Source: Pedobacter schmidteae
GTDB lineage: Bacteria > Bacteroidota > Bacteroidia > Sphingobacteriales > Sphingobacteriaceae
Assembly: GCF_900564155.1 (NCBI RefSeq)
Contig: NZ_LS999839.1
Coordinates: 2,167,097 to 2,231,096 of the forward strand
Reading direction: 5' to 3'
DNA: 64,000 nucleotides
Shown: positions 53,301 through 62,762 of the stretch, piece by piece
Position numbering within the stretch: the stretch's first letter is position 1
How the letters are laid out: the number at the start of each line of letters is the position of its first letter
Made by a program: the position numbers and the translations under genes
Notes under the pieces: generated by a model
What the model was told of the DNA's origin: nothing
Databases searched by the model: none
The model's input: only the letters and a program-made list of their open reading frames with translations

Positions 53301-54851
53301 TACAGGTAATTTGGGATTTAAGTTTACACCCCCATCAAAAGCCAGCTGAATATTTTTGTCATTGATTTTTAAGCTCCCATCAAAAAACTTCTTGTCAAAT
53401 GTTCCATCGATTTTAACATTTCTATACCGGTAATTATTAAAATCTATATAATCTATGTCGCCATTTAATTTTTCAGACAGGCTATTTATTTCTGTACCAC
53501 GGCCCTTAACATATAAGGATGCCGAGAGTCGGCCCAGCATTTTTTCATTTACCAGATCTCCTAAGTTGAAATCAAATGTTTTTACGTTACCGGTATACGA
53601 GGGAATTCCCTTTTTATCGATCTTCATGTTTACATCGGAAACCAACCTGCCCAATTTGGTCTTAAACTCCCCATAGGCAATAAAGTCATTTTTAAACCCG
53701 GTAAAGGAACCGTTGAAATTAATGTTTCCAAATTTCTCAATTATTTTAGGAACTATTTTCTCTTTTTTACCGGTTATGTCTGCAACAATTTCGTCTAAGT
53801 CTGCTTTATTGGTTCCTGCCATATCTACCTTCATGTCCATGAAAGTCTCTTTCAAATAGGGCAGCCCCTTTACTATAAAATCCCCTTTGATATAGGTAGC
53901 TTTTCCTGCCTTAACGGCCAGTTTTTTAGCTTTCAGATTGTTCACCAGCCCGGTCACCTGGCCATCAACATCTATATCCAGATTCATATGGTCCAATTCT
54001 GAAGTAAAGTAGCCAACATCATGAGAAGAGATGTGACTGTCTACAAAATTGGCTTTCATCCTTACTTTATTGATATAGTCATCAAAATCATCATAGCTTT
54101 TAAAGCGCATTTGAAAATAATCCGACAATCTGGTTCTGTTGGTCACCAGCATCATTTTTTTCAGTTCAATACTATTGGTGTCAATTGTAGTAAAAGCAGT
54201 TAGGTTTTTGAGGTAGAAGCCGCTTTTCTCTTTAAAAGTGAGATCTTTAATATTGGTCTGAAGAATGTGGTCTTTGGTATTGAACCCCTCAAAAATGCCA
54301 TTTAAATTGGTTAATGCAACATCGTCAAAGTTTATACCTTTCATCAGGGTATCTACCCTGTAGTTTTTGTATTTGAAGTTGATGCTATTGAGGATAATCC
54401 TATCGAACGAAATCAGGTAGGGCTTTTTCTTCTTTTTAACCGGTTTTGGTGGCCCCGAATCAAAATAATCTATGATGAAGTCCAGATTAGTGGATCTGTC
54501 TTTGTAAGATTTTAAAAAGAAAGAACCATCGTTAATTTGTACCGTGTTGACAGCAATTATTCTTTTTTTAAGAGAAAACTGATTAATATTTACCAGGAAC
54601 TTCGGGGTGTTGAGTATGGTATCCTTTTGCTGGTCAAGAACCAGGAGGTCCTCAATCACCACAGACTTAAATGGTTTGATGTAAATGCCACTTAAAGACA
54701 CCGTCGTATTTAACTCTTTGGAGAGATATGCAGCGGCTTCTTTTGCTACAAAAGTTTGCACGGGCCTGAATTGCAGGGCAAAAATAAGAATGGCAACTAG
54801 TAAAACTACTGATGCAACAAGCCAAAGAAGTATTTGTAATAGTTTTTTAAT
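50355..54851 (-). CDS. tamB: TamB-like translocation/assembly protein (DUF490)
   Basis: A protein of about 1498 residues. The C-terminal TamB domain (about the last 400 residues) contains LKINSLGDFEMSGDYIIESG and TGLLLKPDIKLDVFFPSNPA, and the preceding part is the long repetitive beta-taco. It ends in a Lys-rich tail. The first conventional start is GTG at 54761, but the open frame continues upstream through IKKLLQILLWLVASVVLLVA, a clear membrane anchor, without ATG, GTG or TTG. I end the gene at an ATT (54851-54849), the likeliest unusual start. It functions with the BamA-like TamA in outer-membrane or lipid transport. Confidence 0.8.
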   Translation of the reverse strand: MKKLLQILLWLVASVVLLVAILIFALQFRPVQTFVAKEAAAYLSKELNTTVSLSGIYIKPFKSVVIEDLLVLDQQKDTILNTPKFLVNINQFSLKKRIIAVNTVQINDGSFFLKSYKDRSTNLDFIIDYFDSGPPKPVKKKKKPYLISFDRIILNSINFKYKNYRVDTLMKGINFDDVALTNLNGIFEGFNTKDHILQTNIKDLTFKEKSGFYLKNLTAFTTIDTNSIELKKMMLVTNRTRLSDYFQMRFKSYDDFDDYINKVRMKANFVDSHISSHDVGYFTSELDHMNLDIDVDGQVTGLVNNLKAKKLAVKAGKATYIKGDFIVKGLPYLKETFMDMKVDMAGTNKADLDEIVADITGKKEKIVPKIIEKFGNINFNGSFTGFKNDFIAYGEFKTKLGRLVSDVNMKIDKKGIPSYTGNVKTFDFNLGDLVNEKMLGRLSASLYVKGRGTEINSLSEKLNGDIDYIDFNNYRYRNVKIDGTFDKKFFDGSLKINDKNIQLAFDGGVNLNPKLPVFNFKANIKNAKLKALKLYKDSLKIDAIFSTNFSGSNLNNIQGSLRLQEIKLDNVKGIYNIDSVELRANGIGKDRSLTVKSDILDASIKGQYDLNTIPSYYKTLAKKYIPSLKADIVKFNDQIFQFNLNIKRFEPIGQLLAPGLEIEDQAIFVGNFDSPNNTATLNGFIKKLKYKGVVVNNIIVDENTSTNQLQAIITSDRVDLNDSLHIKNVNISNILRNDSLTLNVKLSDEEDVNQLDLNGLVEFANDTTARVSILPSILKVNHEDWKIQEKVRINFHDGKTEINNFDLNNGKQYITLDGILSNDPKDLVLVGFRDFSLTTLNPFIKTLGIKISGNLNGETTLSNILKSPEIHDNIKVDSLVFNDTYIGSLTDTSSYDESKNVANIFTNIISGDRETLRATGHLDLEKKEIDLAVNLDKTQLIVLQPFVKDLVSDLKGFASANLTVKGPFDKPAIKGTVELDKAAMTINYLKTRYTISDEVTVDNSVIELEELKLLDVDGNEAIARGTVDLNDINNPTLDVDINATKFMALNTTEKDNSLYFGQAYATGTFRFKGPTNQLFIDIDAKTEKGTVFNLPLNSSETVSSKDFITFVSKDTTAYVKKQTSFDGLTMSLKLNVDANSTANIFTSLGNLSGKGYSKNLALKINSLGDFEMSGDYIIESGSFDFTAQEVINKKFNIRQGGTIRWTGNPTSAQINLKAIYSLRASLTDLYAAANREGSNSNERVLTEVEMGLTGLLLKPDIKLDVFFPSNPAIKEEMQSYFNDDNNRNLQALSLIIRRSFAPGSGKEDLGKQLTSGVASTATELLFNQFNNVLSSLNLDFVDINIRSLSEANASFRFFQDRVILNAGIVDRRSTNSDLSPIGFSGNNVGGEVEVLALIKKDGTLVGKLANKPPTQQSIFNTGVNQNTNVTSLGLIYTQQFDSFREFVQKITGKIRREEKKKKAEATKKAAQDQKKSSAAQVSNNKEAVTNNQKKQKRK

Positions 54852-54858
54852 AGTTTTG
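54851..54858 (+). promoter_or_regulatory. Predicted -7 box of tsaD (TAGTTTTG)
   Basis: Matches TAnnTTTG, 20 bases before the GTG start of tsaD. It overlaps the presumed tamB start on the other strand. Confidence 0.4.
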
Positions 54859-54878
54859 TAGCTTAATTATAAATCACC

Positions 54879-55880
54879 GTGTCTGTAATACTTGCTATCG
54901 AATCTTCTTGCGATGAAACTTCAGTTGCCATATGTAACAACGGCAAAATTACTGCCAATGTTATTGCAAACCAAACAATTCATCAAAATTATGGTGGTGT
55001 AATACCCGAACTTGCTTCCAGGGTGCATCAACAGAATATTGTTCCGGTAATTCATCAGGCGTTGAAAGATGCTAAAGTAGATAAAAAAGATATTAAAGCC
55101 GTTGCATTTACCCGCGGACCGGGCTTATTGGGCTCTTTATTGGTGGGGGTATCTTTTGCAAAATCTTTTGCCCTTGCGCTTGATTTGCCTTTAATCGCAG
55201 TCAATCATATGCACGCGCATATTCTGGCCCATTTTATCGACGATCCAAAACCTAAATTTCCTTTTCTTTGCCTAACAGTATCGGGTGGTCACACACAAAT
55301 TGTATTGGTAAGGGATTATTCTGATATGGAAATTGTAGGCGAAACTTTAGATGATGCCGCAGGTGAAGCTTTTGATAAAACAGCTAAAATATTGAATTTA
55401 CCTTATCCCGGAGGGCCATTAATTGATAAATATGCAAAGGAGGGAAATCCAAATGCTTATCAATTTCCTGAACCAAAAATTAAAGACCTGGATTACAGTT
55501 TTAGCGGATTAAAAACCTCAATATTGTATTTTATCCGGGCACAGGAAAAGGACAATCTCAATTTTATTGCTGATCATTTAAATGATATCTGCGCGTCAGT
55601 TCAGCACAGCATAGTTCATATTTTGCTCAATAAATTGAAAAAGGCAGCTGTAGCTTATGGGATAAAGGAAATTGCGATAGCAGGAGGAGTTTCTGCCAAC
55701 AGTGGTTTAAGAAACACTTTACAGGATATGGCCGTAAAGCTGGGCTGGAATGTATATATCCCTGCATTTGAATATTGTACTGACAATGCAGCTATGATTG
55801 CCATAGCCGGATATCATAAATATCTGAATAAAGATTTTGTGGGCCAGGATGTAGCGCCATTATCAAGAATGGAATTTTAA
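54879..55880 (+). CDS. tsaD: TsaD, tRNA threonylcarbamoyladenosine synthase subunit
   Basis: A 333-residue protein with a GTG start at 54879. ILAIESSCDETSVAIC opens the ASKHA fold, NHMHAHILAHF provides the metal-binding His pair, and SGGHTQIVLVRDY, GGPLIDKYAKEGN and IAGGVSANSGLR complete the signature. It transfers threonylcarbamoyl to A37 of ANN-decoding tRNAs together with TsaB and TsaE. It is divergent from tamB. Confidence 0.96.
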   Translation: MSVILAIESSCDETSVAICNNGKITANVIANQTIHQNYGGVIPELASRVHQQNIVPVIHQALKDAKVDKKDIKAVAFTRGPGLLGSLLVGVSFAKSFALALDLPLIAVNHMHAHILAHFIDDPKPKFPFLCLTVSGGHTQIVLVRDYSDMEIVGETLDDAAGEAFDKTAKILNLPYPGGPLIDKYAKEGNPNAYQFPEPKIKDLDYSFSGLKTSILYFIRAQEKDNLNFIADHLNDICASVQHSIVHILLNKLKKAAVAYGIKEIAIAGGVSANSGLRNTLQDMAVKLGWNVYIPAFEYCTDNAAMIAIAGYHKYLNKDFVGQDVAPLSRMEF

Positions 55881-55896
55881 ACTTAAATAAAAGATT

Positions 55897-56118
55897 ATGA
55901 ACGCCGCGAGTTATGTTTTTTTCGGATTGTTATTGGTTCCACTGATAGTTTTCCTGGGCTGGGTTATAAAAAAGGATAAGAAAAAAAATTATCTTGGATT
56001 ATTGGTTTTGATTGCCATGGCAGTTATCGCCTTAATTGCTATTCTAAAATACGATAGTAAATTTATGAAAACTGGAGAAGGATCAAAACTTAGACATCAG
56101 ATGCCAAGTTATAGATAA
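55897..56118 (+). CDS. Small two-helix membrane protein
   Basis: A 73-residue protein with helices FFGLLLVPLIVFLGWVI and YLGLLVLIAMAVIALIAIL and a basic C-terminal tail. It lies 16 bases after tsaD and is followed by a strong bidirectional terminator. No function recognised. Confidence 0.7.
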   Translation: MNAASYVFFGLLLVPLIVFLGWVIKKDKKKNYLGLLVLIAMAVIALIAILKYDSKFMKTGEGSKLRHQMPSYR

Positions 56119-56123
56119 CATAA

Positions 56124-56155
56124 AAAGAGCTTATAGTGATTACTATAAGCTCTTT
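56124..56155. terminator. Bidirectional terminator between tsaD unit and recA
   Basis: A 14-bp perfect stem (AAAGAGCTTATAGT at 56124-56137 with 56142-56155) with a GATT loop. It serves both convergent transcription units. Confidence 0.85.
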
Positions 56156-56175
56156 GCTTATTTTAAATTGCTTGA

Positions 56176-57189
56176 TTAAACTTTCTCTTCCAGGCTTTCT
56201 CCTGTAACTTCAGTACGGATTTTTGCTTCGATCTCTTCAGATAATTCAGGATTATCCAGCAGTAATTGCTTAACCGCATCCCTGCCTTGTCCAAGTTTAG
56301 TATCTCCATAAGAGAACCACGAACCCGCTTTCTTAATGATATTGAAATCAACACCCAGGTCAATGATCTCGCCGGTCTTAGATATTCCTTCACCAAACAT
56401 GATGTCAAATTCGGCAATACGGAAAGGAGGGGCTACTTTGTTTTTTACAATTTTTACTTTTACACGGTTTCCAGATACTTCATCCGAATCTTTAATTTGT
56501 GATGTTCTGCGAATATCCAGACGTACAGAAGCGTAGAATTTAAGGGCATTACCACCTGTGGTGGTTTCTGGGTTACCAAACATTACACCAATTTTTTCAC
56601 GCAATTGATTGATAAATATACAGCAGCATCCTGTTTTTGAAATGGTACCTGTCAATTTACGCAAGGCCTGAGACATCAAACGGGCATGTAAACCCATTTT
56701 AGAATCGCCCATTTCTCCCTCTATCTCTGCTTTTGGTACCAATGCTGCTACAGAGTCAATTACAATCACATCAATTGCACCCGATCTGATCAGGTTATCG
56801 GCAATTTCTAATGCTTGCTCACCATTGTCAGGTTGCGAAATAAGCAGGTTGTCAACATCAACACCTAGTTTTTTTGCATAACCTTTATCAAAGGCATGTT
56901 CCGCATCAACAATTGCAGCAATACCACCTTTTTTTTGTGCTTCTGCTATAATGTGTGTCGCAAGGGTAGTTTTACCTGAAGACTCAGGGCCGTATATTTC
57001 AATGATTCTTCCTTTTGGAACGCCGCCAATACCTAAAGCGATATCTAAGCTGATAGATCCTGTAGAAATCGATTCGATAGGTTCTACAGCATTATCTCCA
57101 AGTTTCATCACGGTACCTTTACCATATGATTTTTCTAACTTATCTAAAGTAAGTTGTAGCGCTTTTAATTTATCTGCGTTTGTGCTCAT
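56176..57189 (-). CDS. recA: RecA recombinase
   Basis: A 337-residue protein. [19 protein letters not shown] is the Walker A region, [18 protein letters not shown]alker B, and [20 protein letters not shown] plus [20 protein letters not shown] hold the L1/L2 DNA-binding region. It performs strand exchange and co-protease functions. A predicted -7 box and an overlapping inverted repeat lie about 60-85 bases before the start, which hints at damage-dependent control. Confidence 0.97.
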   Translation of the reverse strand: MSTNADKLKALQLTLDKLEKSYGKGTVMKLGDNAVEPIESISTGSISLDIALGIGGVPKGRIIEIYGPESSGKTTLATHIIAEAQKKGGIAAIVDAEHAFDKGYAKKLGVDVDNLLISQPDNGEQALEIADNLIRSGAIDVIVIDSVAALVPKAEIEGEMGDSKMGLHARLMSQALRKLTGTISKTGCCCIFINQLREKIGVMFGNPETTTGGNALKFYASVRLDIRRTSQIKDSDEVSGNRVKVKIVKNKVAPPFRIAEFDIMFGEGISKTGEIIDLGVDFNIIKKAGSWFSYGDTKLGQGRDAVKQLLLDNPELSEEIEAKIRTEVTGESLEEKV

Positions 57190-57249
57190 GTTGTTATAAT
57201 TCTTTGAATAAGATAGAACTTTAATTTATAAAGATAAATGTTTTATCTG

Positions 57250-57270
57250 TTTGCTAATTATGTTAGCAAA
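57250..57270. promoter_or_regulatory. Inverted repeat over recA promoter, candidate SOS-like operator
   Basis: TTTGCTAA (57250-57257) and TTAGCAAA (57263-57270) form a perfect 8-bp inverted repeat with a 5-base spacer. Its last four bases overlap the predicted recA -7 box. Binding here would block the promoter. The binding protein is unknown. Confidence 0.45.
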
Positions 57271-57274
57271 TATA
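57267..57274 (-). promoter_or_regulatory. Predicted -7 box of recA (TATATTTG)
   Basis: Read on the minus strand it matches TAnnTTTG. A TTTG (57297-57300, minus) stands 22 bases upstream as a possible -33 element. Confidence 0.5.
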
Positions 57275-57311
57275 ATGTATTTTAATTTTAATTATACAAA
57301 TAAAGTTTATT

Positions 57312-57989
57312 TTATTTTGAATGCTCAGTCGAATCACTAATTATTTTAGTTATTTTATCATTTTTTTGGAAATATCTGCAAAAATGTGTGATTTCACAGA
57401 TGCTGCATTTTGGCGATCTTGCCACACACACATATCTTCCATGTAATATCAACCAGTGATGTGCTACATGTATGGTATGTTCGGGTAGATGCTTCACCAG
57501 ATCCTTTTCTACTGCCAAAGGTGTTTTGCCATTGGTCAGGCCAATTCTGTTGGCCACTCTGAAAACATGGGTGTCAACCGCCATTGCCGGTGCATTATAA
57601 ATTACCGATGCAATGACATTGGCCGTTTTTCGTCCCACACCCGGCATTTTCTGTAACTGAACTACATCAGCGGGTACTTCATTATTGAAATCATGCAATA
57701 GCATATTTGCCATACCCACCAGGTGCTTCGCCTTATTATTCGGGTAGCTTACGCTTCTGATATAATCAAAAACAATATCCGGAGTGGTCTCGGCCAGGGC
57801 TTTTGCGTTTGGGAAGCGTTGAAATAATGCAGGGGTAACCTGATTAATCCGTTTATCGGTACATTGTGCCGACAAAATAACGGCTACAAGCAACTGAAAG
57901 GGATTATTATAATGAAGTTCTGTTTCCGCATTAGGTTGCCTGGCAGAAAAATGGGACACAAAAAGCTGGTATCTTTCTTTTTTGAGCAT
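57312..57989 (-). CDS. nth: Endonuclease III
   Basis: A protein of about 225 residues with the start taken at MLKKERYQLFVSHF (57989); an upstream ATG at 58034 adds 15 atypical residues. MPGVGRKTANVIASV carries the helix-hairpin-helix and the catalytic Lys, AVDTHVFRVANR the catalytic Asp, and CVARSPKCSICEITHFC the C-X6-C-X2-C-X5-C iron-sulphur loop. It removes oxidised pyrimidines in base-excision repair. Confidence 0.95.
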   Translation of the reverse strand: MLKKERYQLFVSHFSARQPNAETELHYNNPFQLLVAVILSAQCTDKRINQVTPALFQRFPNAKALAETTPDIVFDYIRSVSYPNNKAKHLVGMANMLLHDFNNEVPADVVQLQKMPGVGRKTANVIASVIYNAPAMAVDTHVFRVANRIGLTNGKTPLAVEKDLVKHLPEHTIHVAHHWLILHGRYVCVARSPKCSICEITHFCRYFQKNDKITKIISDSTEHSK

Positions 57990-58040
57990 AGGCAAACTTA
58001 GATAAATTATATTATTATGGGGAATGGTCGGCAAAAAAAA

Positions 58041-58064
58041 AAGCTGCCGGTTTCGCGGCAGCTT
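58041..58064 (-). terminator. Rho-independent terminator
   Basis: AAGCTGCCG (58041-58049) pairs with CGGCAGCTT (58056-58064). On the minus strand it is followed by a ten-base T-run, ending the small gene at 58080-58265. Confidence 0.88.
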
Positions 58065-58079
58065 AAATTCGGGTTTAAA

Positions 58080-58265
58080 TTATTTTGCTTTTGAATAAGC
58101 TAAGATTTTCGCGATCGACTCTTCTGAAGGATCTCTCTTAAGCATATTTAGCTGGGATTTAATGTTTTCATAAAACATGTCGTCCGCTCCGTCAACGGGC
58201 TCAGGATTTTCCTGTCCATGTTGAGGATAATTTAAGTTGTTAATTGAAGTAAAGGTTTCTATCAT
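58080..58265 (-). CDS. Small acidic protein, unknown
   Basis: A 61-residue soluble protein (MIETFTSINNLNYPQHGQEN; ending PSEESIAKILAYSKAK). It has its own terminator and lies between the sigma factor and nth, all on the minus strand. The C-terminal part is probably helical. No family recognised. Confidence 0.65.
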   Translation of the reverse strand: MIETFTSINNLNYPQHGQENPEPVDGADDMFYENIKSQLNMLKRDPSEESIAKILAYSKAK

Positions 58266-58399
58266 AAGCAGTGGCGCAAATTAGTTTAAATGAAAAACGC
58301 TATTCTCATTCATTTATTTTCACCGTATTGCTTCTGTTTTGTAATATATTCTTTACAAAAGAAAAATTCCAGTCCATTCAGCCTTTTTAAGGCAATAAA

Positions 58400-58975
58400 C
58401 TAAGAGATTTCTTTAACTTTCATCATCTTACGCAAATTATTTAATGCATAACGCATACGGCCCAGGGCTGTATTGATACTTACATCTGTCAAATCTGCAA
58501 TTTCTTTGAAACTCAGGTCGGCATAATGGCGCATAATTAAAACCTCTTTCTGGTCATCAGGCAATAAATGAATCATTGCCCTCAGGTCAAAATGAGTTTG
58601 CTCTCTTAACATTTTATCTTCTGCACTTTCTTCATGAAACTGCAATAAGTTAAAAACATCAGTTCCATCCGCACTTGTTATTACAGGGGTCCTTTTTTCC
58701 CTCCTGAAATAGTCGATAACCAGGTTATGTGCTATCCGCATTACCCAAGGCAAAAACTTGCCTTCTTCATTGTAACGGCCTGATCTGAGTGTATTGATTA
58801 CCTTAATAAAGGCATCCTGAAAAATATCTTCAGCCAAATACTGGTCTTTCACCAATAAATATATAGATGTATAAATTTTTGACTTGTGTCTTTTTAAAAG
58901 TTCTTCCAAAACGGTTTCATCCCCATTAAGGTATAACTTCACCAAATCCTGATCACTAGATTGTTGTAATTTCAT
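58400..58975 (-). CDS. ECF-type RNA polymerase sigma factor
   Basis: A 191-residue sigma-70 factor. Region 2 (about 25-95) has AEDIFQDAFIKVINTLRSGR and FLPWVMRIAHNLVIDYFRRE. Region 4 (about 125-185) has DDQKEVLIMRHYADLSFKEI and ADLTDVSINTALGRMRYAL. No anti-sigma gene follows, so control is probably transcriptional or through a distant partner. It is divergent from uvrA across 265 bases. Confidence 0.93.
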   Translation of the reverse strand: MKLQQSSDQDLVKLYLNGDETVLEELLKRHKSKIYTSIYLLVKDQYLAEDIFQDAFIKVINTLRSGRYNEEGKFLPWVMRIAHNLVIDYFRREKRTPVITSADGTDVFNLLQFHEESAEDKMLREQTHFDLRAMIHLLPDDQKEVLIMRHYADLSFKEIADLTDVSINTALGRMRYALNNLRKMMKVKEIS

Positions 58976-59167
58976 AGGAGTATCCTTACTAAATTCCCTT
59001 GCTGCTTGCTAAAAAAATACTTAGTAGATGTTTTCTTCTATATGAGTTCTCCTATTAGTTTGTTAGTTAGTGGTTTGCTTGATGCATTAATATTTCAAAA
59101 GAAGCATTTTTTTATTACAAAACCATATAAAAAGTGTTAAAAAAAAATAAAAGTGCTCAGATAGCCT

Positions 59168-59175
59168 TATTTTTG
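59168..59175 (+). promoter_or_regulatory. Predicted -7 box of uvrA (TATTTTTG)
   Basis: Matches TAnnTTTG, 65 bases before the uvrA start codon. No LexA-like inverted repeat like that at recA was seen here. Confidence 0.4.
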
Positions 59176-59240
59176 CAATCGCTGAAAAAACCAAAATTGT
59201 GTTATTTGGGTTATATTAGCACTATTCTAGCAAGAAATCA

Positions 59241-62051
59241 ATGAATAACGAAATCGATAAAGATCCACATAAAAATATAATCATAAAGGGTGCCAGAGTT
59301 CATAATCTTAAAAATATAGATGTGGCCATTCCCAAAAATAAGCTGGTTGTGATTACCGGAATGTCTGGTTCCGGTAAGTCTTCCCTGGCCTTTGATACCC
59401 TGTATGCCGAGGGGCAGCGCCGTTATGTCGAGAGTTTATCGTCTTACGCGCGTCAGTTTATGGGGCGGATGAATAAACCGGATGTGGATTATATCAAAGG
59501 AATTGCACCTGCAATTGCTATCGAGCAAAAGGTCATCACTTCTAATCCACGGTCTACCGTGGGTACTTCAACAGAGATTTATGACTATTTGAAATTGCTT
59601 TTTTCCAGAATTGGAAAAACTTATTCTCCTGTATCCGGTCAGGTGGTAAAGCGCGATACGGTAACTACGGTAGTCGATTTTATTTCCGCATTAGGCGATG
59701 AAAGTGTCGTTACCATTTTCTGCCCTTTATTTCCGCACAACAACAGATCTTTAAAAGAAGAGCTTGCAGTACTGTTACAGAAAGGATTTTTAAGGGTTGC
59801 TTACCAGGATAAAATTCATAAAATAGAAGAAATACTGGAAGATAAGGGCTTTAAAGATTTTGAACTTACAGATGAAAAAACCGTTCAGATATTAATTGAC
59901 AGGATAGTTGTAAATGCCGAAGAGGAGACTTTGAGCCGTATTGCCGATTCTGTTCAGACTGCTTTTTTTGAAGGCAAGGGCGACTGCTATGTAGAGTATG
60001 ACGGTAAATCCACTCATTTTTGCGACCGATTTGAACTGGATGGAATACGTTTTGAAGAACCTACACCGAACTTTTTTAGCTTTAATAATCCATACGGCGC
60101 CTGCAAAAAATGTGAAGGTTATGGAAATGTGATCGGTATAGACGAAGACCTGGTGATTCCAGATAAGAGCAAAAGCATATATGATAATGCAATTGCCCCA
60201 TGGAGAGGCGAAAAAATGCGCGAATGGTTAAATAAGCTAATTCACAATGCAGATAAATTTGATTTCCCGATTCACCGTTCTTATAATGAGCTAACAGAAA
60301 AAGAGCAACGTTTAATTTGGACAGGCAACAAGTATTTTGGTGGACTGGACGATTTTTTTAAAGAACTGGAAGAGCAGACTTTTAAAATCCAGTACCGGGT
60401 AATGTTGTCAAGGTATCGTGGCAAAACCAATTGCCCGGATTGCAAAGGCTCCAGGTTGCGCAAAGATGCTTCCTATGTTAAAATTGATGGCAAGTCCATT
60501 ATGGATGTGGTATTGATGCCGCTTGCAACGATATTGGAATTCTTTGGAAACTTAAAATTGACCGAAACGGAACAACAGATTTCAAAACGCCTATTGGCCG
60601 AAATTGTAAACCGGGTTCTTTATTTAAATAATGTTGGTCTTGGATATTTGACTTTAAACAGGCTTTCAAATACACTCTCTGGTGGCGAGTCGCAGCGCAT
60701 TAATCTGGCTACCTCATTAGGTAGCAGCCTGGTGGGCTCTATCTATGTTTTAGATGAGCCGAGTATAGGCTTACATCCAAGAGATACCAATAGACTCATC
60801 GAAGTACTGCAGTCCCTCAGAAACGTCGGCAATACTGTTTTGGTGGTAGAGCACGAAGAGGAAATGATGAAAGCGGCTGATCACATTATTGATATCGGGC
60901 CAGAGGCTGGCACCCATGGTGGGAACCTGGTTTTTAGTGGTACCTATAAAGAAATCATCAAAGATAAGGATAGTCTGACCGGGCAATATCTTTCGGGTGA
61001 GCAAAAAATTGCGGTACCACAAAGACGCAGAGGCTGGAAAGATCATGTATTGATTAAAGGGGCCAGAGAAAACAACCTGAAAAATATAGATGTAAAAATA
61101 CCTTTAGGCGTGTTTACTGTGGTTAGTGGTGTCTCAGGCTCGGGGAAAACCAGTTTAATCAAAAAGATTTTTTACCCGGCCTTACAAAAGGCAATTGGTA
61201 ATTATTCTGGCGAACAAACAGGGGCTTACGATGGTATATACGGCAATTATGAATTGGTAAGCCAGGTAGAGATGGTTGATCAGAACCCAATAGGGCGTTC
61301 TTCAAGGTCTAATCCGGTTACTTATGTAAAGGCTTGGGATGATGTTCGTGCCTTATTCTCGGCCTTACCGGCTTCAAAAGCTGCCGGACTAAAACCAGCT
61401 GCATTCTCATTTAACGTAGAAGGCGGACGGTGTGATGTTTGCCAGGGCGAAGGGGAGGTAAAGATCGAGATGCAGTTTATGGCCGATATCTACCTTCCAT
61501 GCGAAACCTGTGGAGGTAGAAGGTTCAAGCAACAGGTGCTGGATGTCACTTATCAGGATAAGAATGTAGCCGACATTTTGGACCTTACTATTGAGGAGGC
61601 TGTAGTATTTTTTAGCAACGAACCTAAGATATTGCACAAGTTACAGCCGTTGGTAGATGTGGGCCTGGGTTATGTTCATTTAGGGCAGTCGTCCAATACT
61701 TTGTCGGGAGGCGAAGCCCAGCGCATTAAGCTGGCCTCTTTCCTCATCAAAGGAAATAGTGCCAACAAAACGATGTTCATTTTTGATGAGCCCACTACAG
61801 GTCTCCATTTTCACGATATCAAGAAATTGCTTATCGCCCTGAATACATTAATTGAACAGGGAAATTCTATTCTGGTGATTGAACACAATATGGATATGAT
61901 CAAATCAGCCGATTGGGTGATAGATATTGGTCCAGAGGGGGGCGATAAAGGTGGAAATCTGGTTTTTGAAGGGACACCTGAAGACTTGATAGTGGCAAAG
62001 GACTCCTATACTGGTCAATATTTAAAAACCCATTTTCAAATAGTATCTTAG
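59241..62051 (+). CDS. uvrA: UvrA, excinuclease ABC subunit A
   Basis: A 936-residue protein. Two ABC modules are present: Walker [21 protein letters not shown] and [14 protein letters not shown], signatures [12 protein letters not shown] and [12 protein letters not shown]. Zinc modules are CKKCEGYGN...CPDCKGSRL and [10 protein letters not shown]...CETCGGRRF. It recognises damage in nucleotide excision repair with UvrB. The length is normal for Bacteroidota UvrA. Confidence 0.97.
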   Translation: MNNEIDKDPHKNIIIKGARVHNLKNIDVAIPKNKLVVITGMSGSGKSSLAFDTLYAEGQRRYVESLSSYARQFMGRMNKPDVDYIKGIAPAIAIEQKVITSNPRSTVGTSTEIYDYLKLLFSRIGKTYSPVSGQVVKRDTVTTVVDFISALGDESVVTIFCPLFPHNNRSLKEELAVLLQKGFLRVAYQDKIHKIEEILEDKGFKDFELTDEKTVQILIDRIVVNAEEETLSRIADSVQTAFFEGKGDCYVEYDGKSTHFCDRFELDGIRFEEPTPNFFSFNNPYGACKKCEGYGNVIGIDEDLVIPDKSKSIYDNAIAPWRGEKMREWLNKLIHNADKFDFPIHRSYNELTEKEQRLIWTGNKYFGGLDDFFKELEEQTFKIQYRVMLSRYRGKTNCPDCKGSRLRKDASYVKIDGKSIMDVVLMPLATILEFFGNLKLTETEQQISKRLLAEIVNRVLYLNNVGLGYLTLNRLSNTLSGGESQRINLATSLGSSLVGSIYVLDEPSIGLHPRDTNRLIEVLQSLRNVGNTVLVVEHEEEMMKAADHIIDIGPEAGTHGGNLVFSGTYKEIIKDKDSLTGQYLSGEQKIAVPQRRRGWKDHVLIKGARENNLKNIDVKIPLGVFTVVSGVSGSGKTSLIKKIFYPALQKAIGNYSGEQTGAYDGIYGNYELVSQVEMVDQNPIGRSSRSNPVTYVKAWDDVRALFSALPASKAAGLKPAAFSFNVEGGRCDVCQGEGEVKIEMQFMADIYLPCETCGGRRFKQQVLDVTYQDKNVADILDLTIEEAVVFFSNEPKILHKLQPLVDVGLGYVHLGQSSNTLSGGEAQRIKLASFLIKGNSANKTMFIFDEPTTGLHFHDIKKLLIALNTLIEQGNSILVIEHNMDMIKSADWVIDIGPEGGDKGGNLVFEGTPEDLIVAKDSYTGQYLKTHFQIVS

Positions 62052-62058
62052 CAGCCTT

Positions 62059-62712
62059 ATGCTCTTTCTGACTTTAATTATAGGCATATTTTTAAATGCC
62101 ATGGGCTATATACCCCCTGGAAACATCAACCTGACGGTTGCGCAGCTTACCATCAATAGAGGGATGCGCCAGGCATGGTCATTTATTCTTTCTTTTTCCT
62201 GCGTTGAGGTCTTTTTTACCTTTGGTATGATGCGCTTTGCCCGTTGGGTATCAAGCGAGGTAAATATTGATACCAATATCAATGAAGTAGCAATTGGTAC
62301 TTATATAGATGCATTTATGGTGATGCTGTTCTTAATCATGGGAACGATTACCTGGATGCACCGCAATAAACTACCCAAAACCAAGGATAACGAAAGCAGT
62401 AAGCGAGGCAGCGTATTTTACGGGATGCTACTGGGTATTTTAAATCCGGTACAAATTCCCTTCTGGTTGTTTTTTGGTAACTATGTGATTTTACACGAAT
62501 GGATCAGGACCGATTATCTTTCGCTGGTTATTTTCAGCGTGGGCTCTGGTATAGGGTCTACTATCGCGCTTTACGGATATGCACATTTTGCCCGTTATAT
62601 ACAGGAAAAATTTGCCCTAAGCAGCTATCTGATTAATAAATCCATTGCCATATTTCTTTGGCTTCTGGCCTTATATCTGATCATCAAACAAGTAGTCATT
62701 TATTTAAGATAA
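62059..62712 (+). CDS. LysE-type membrane exporter
   Basis: A 217-residue protein with about six membrane helices. The N-terminal FLNAMGYIPPGNINLTVAQL and the internal GMLLGILNPVQIPFWLFFGN are the duplicated P-G/NP helices of LysE/RhtB exporters. It may export an amino acid or related small molecule; the substrate is unknown. It starts eight bases after uvrA and probably shares its transcript. Confidence 0.85.
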   Translation: MLFLTLIIGIFLNAMGYIPPGNINLTVAQLTINRGMRQAWSFILSFSCVEVFFTFGMMRFARWVSSEVNIDTNINEVAIGTYIDAFMVMLFLIMGTITWMHRNKLPKTKDNESSKRGSVFYGMLLGILNPVQIPFWLFFGNYVILHEWIRTDYLSLVIFSVGSGIGSTIALYGYAHFARYIQEKFALSSYLINKSIAIFLWLLALYLIIKQVVIYLR

Positions 62713-62734
62713 TTCAACTGCATTATCTTAAATA
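62701..62734. terminator. Bidirectional hairpin between lysE-like and antiporter genes
   Basis: A 13-bp perfect stem (62701-62713 with 62722-62734) around an eight-base loop. It includes the lysE-like stop codon. It is AT-rich, with short T-runs on both strands. Confidence 0.65.
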
Positions 62735-62762
62735 AGTGACCACCTGGAAATAGCCCTTTCGC

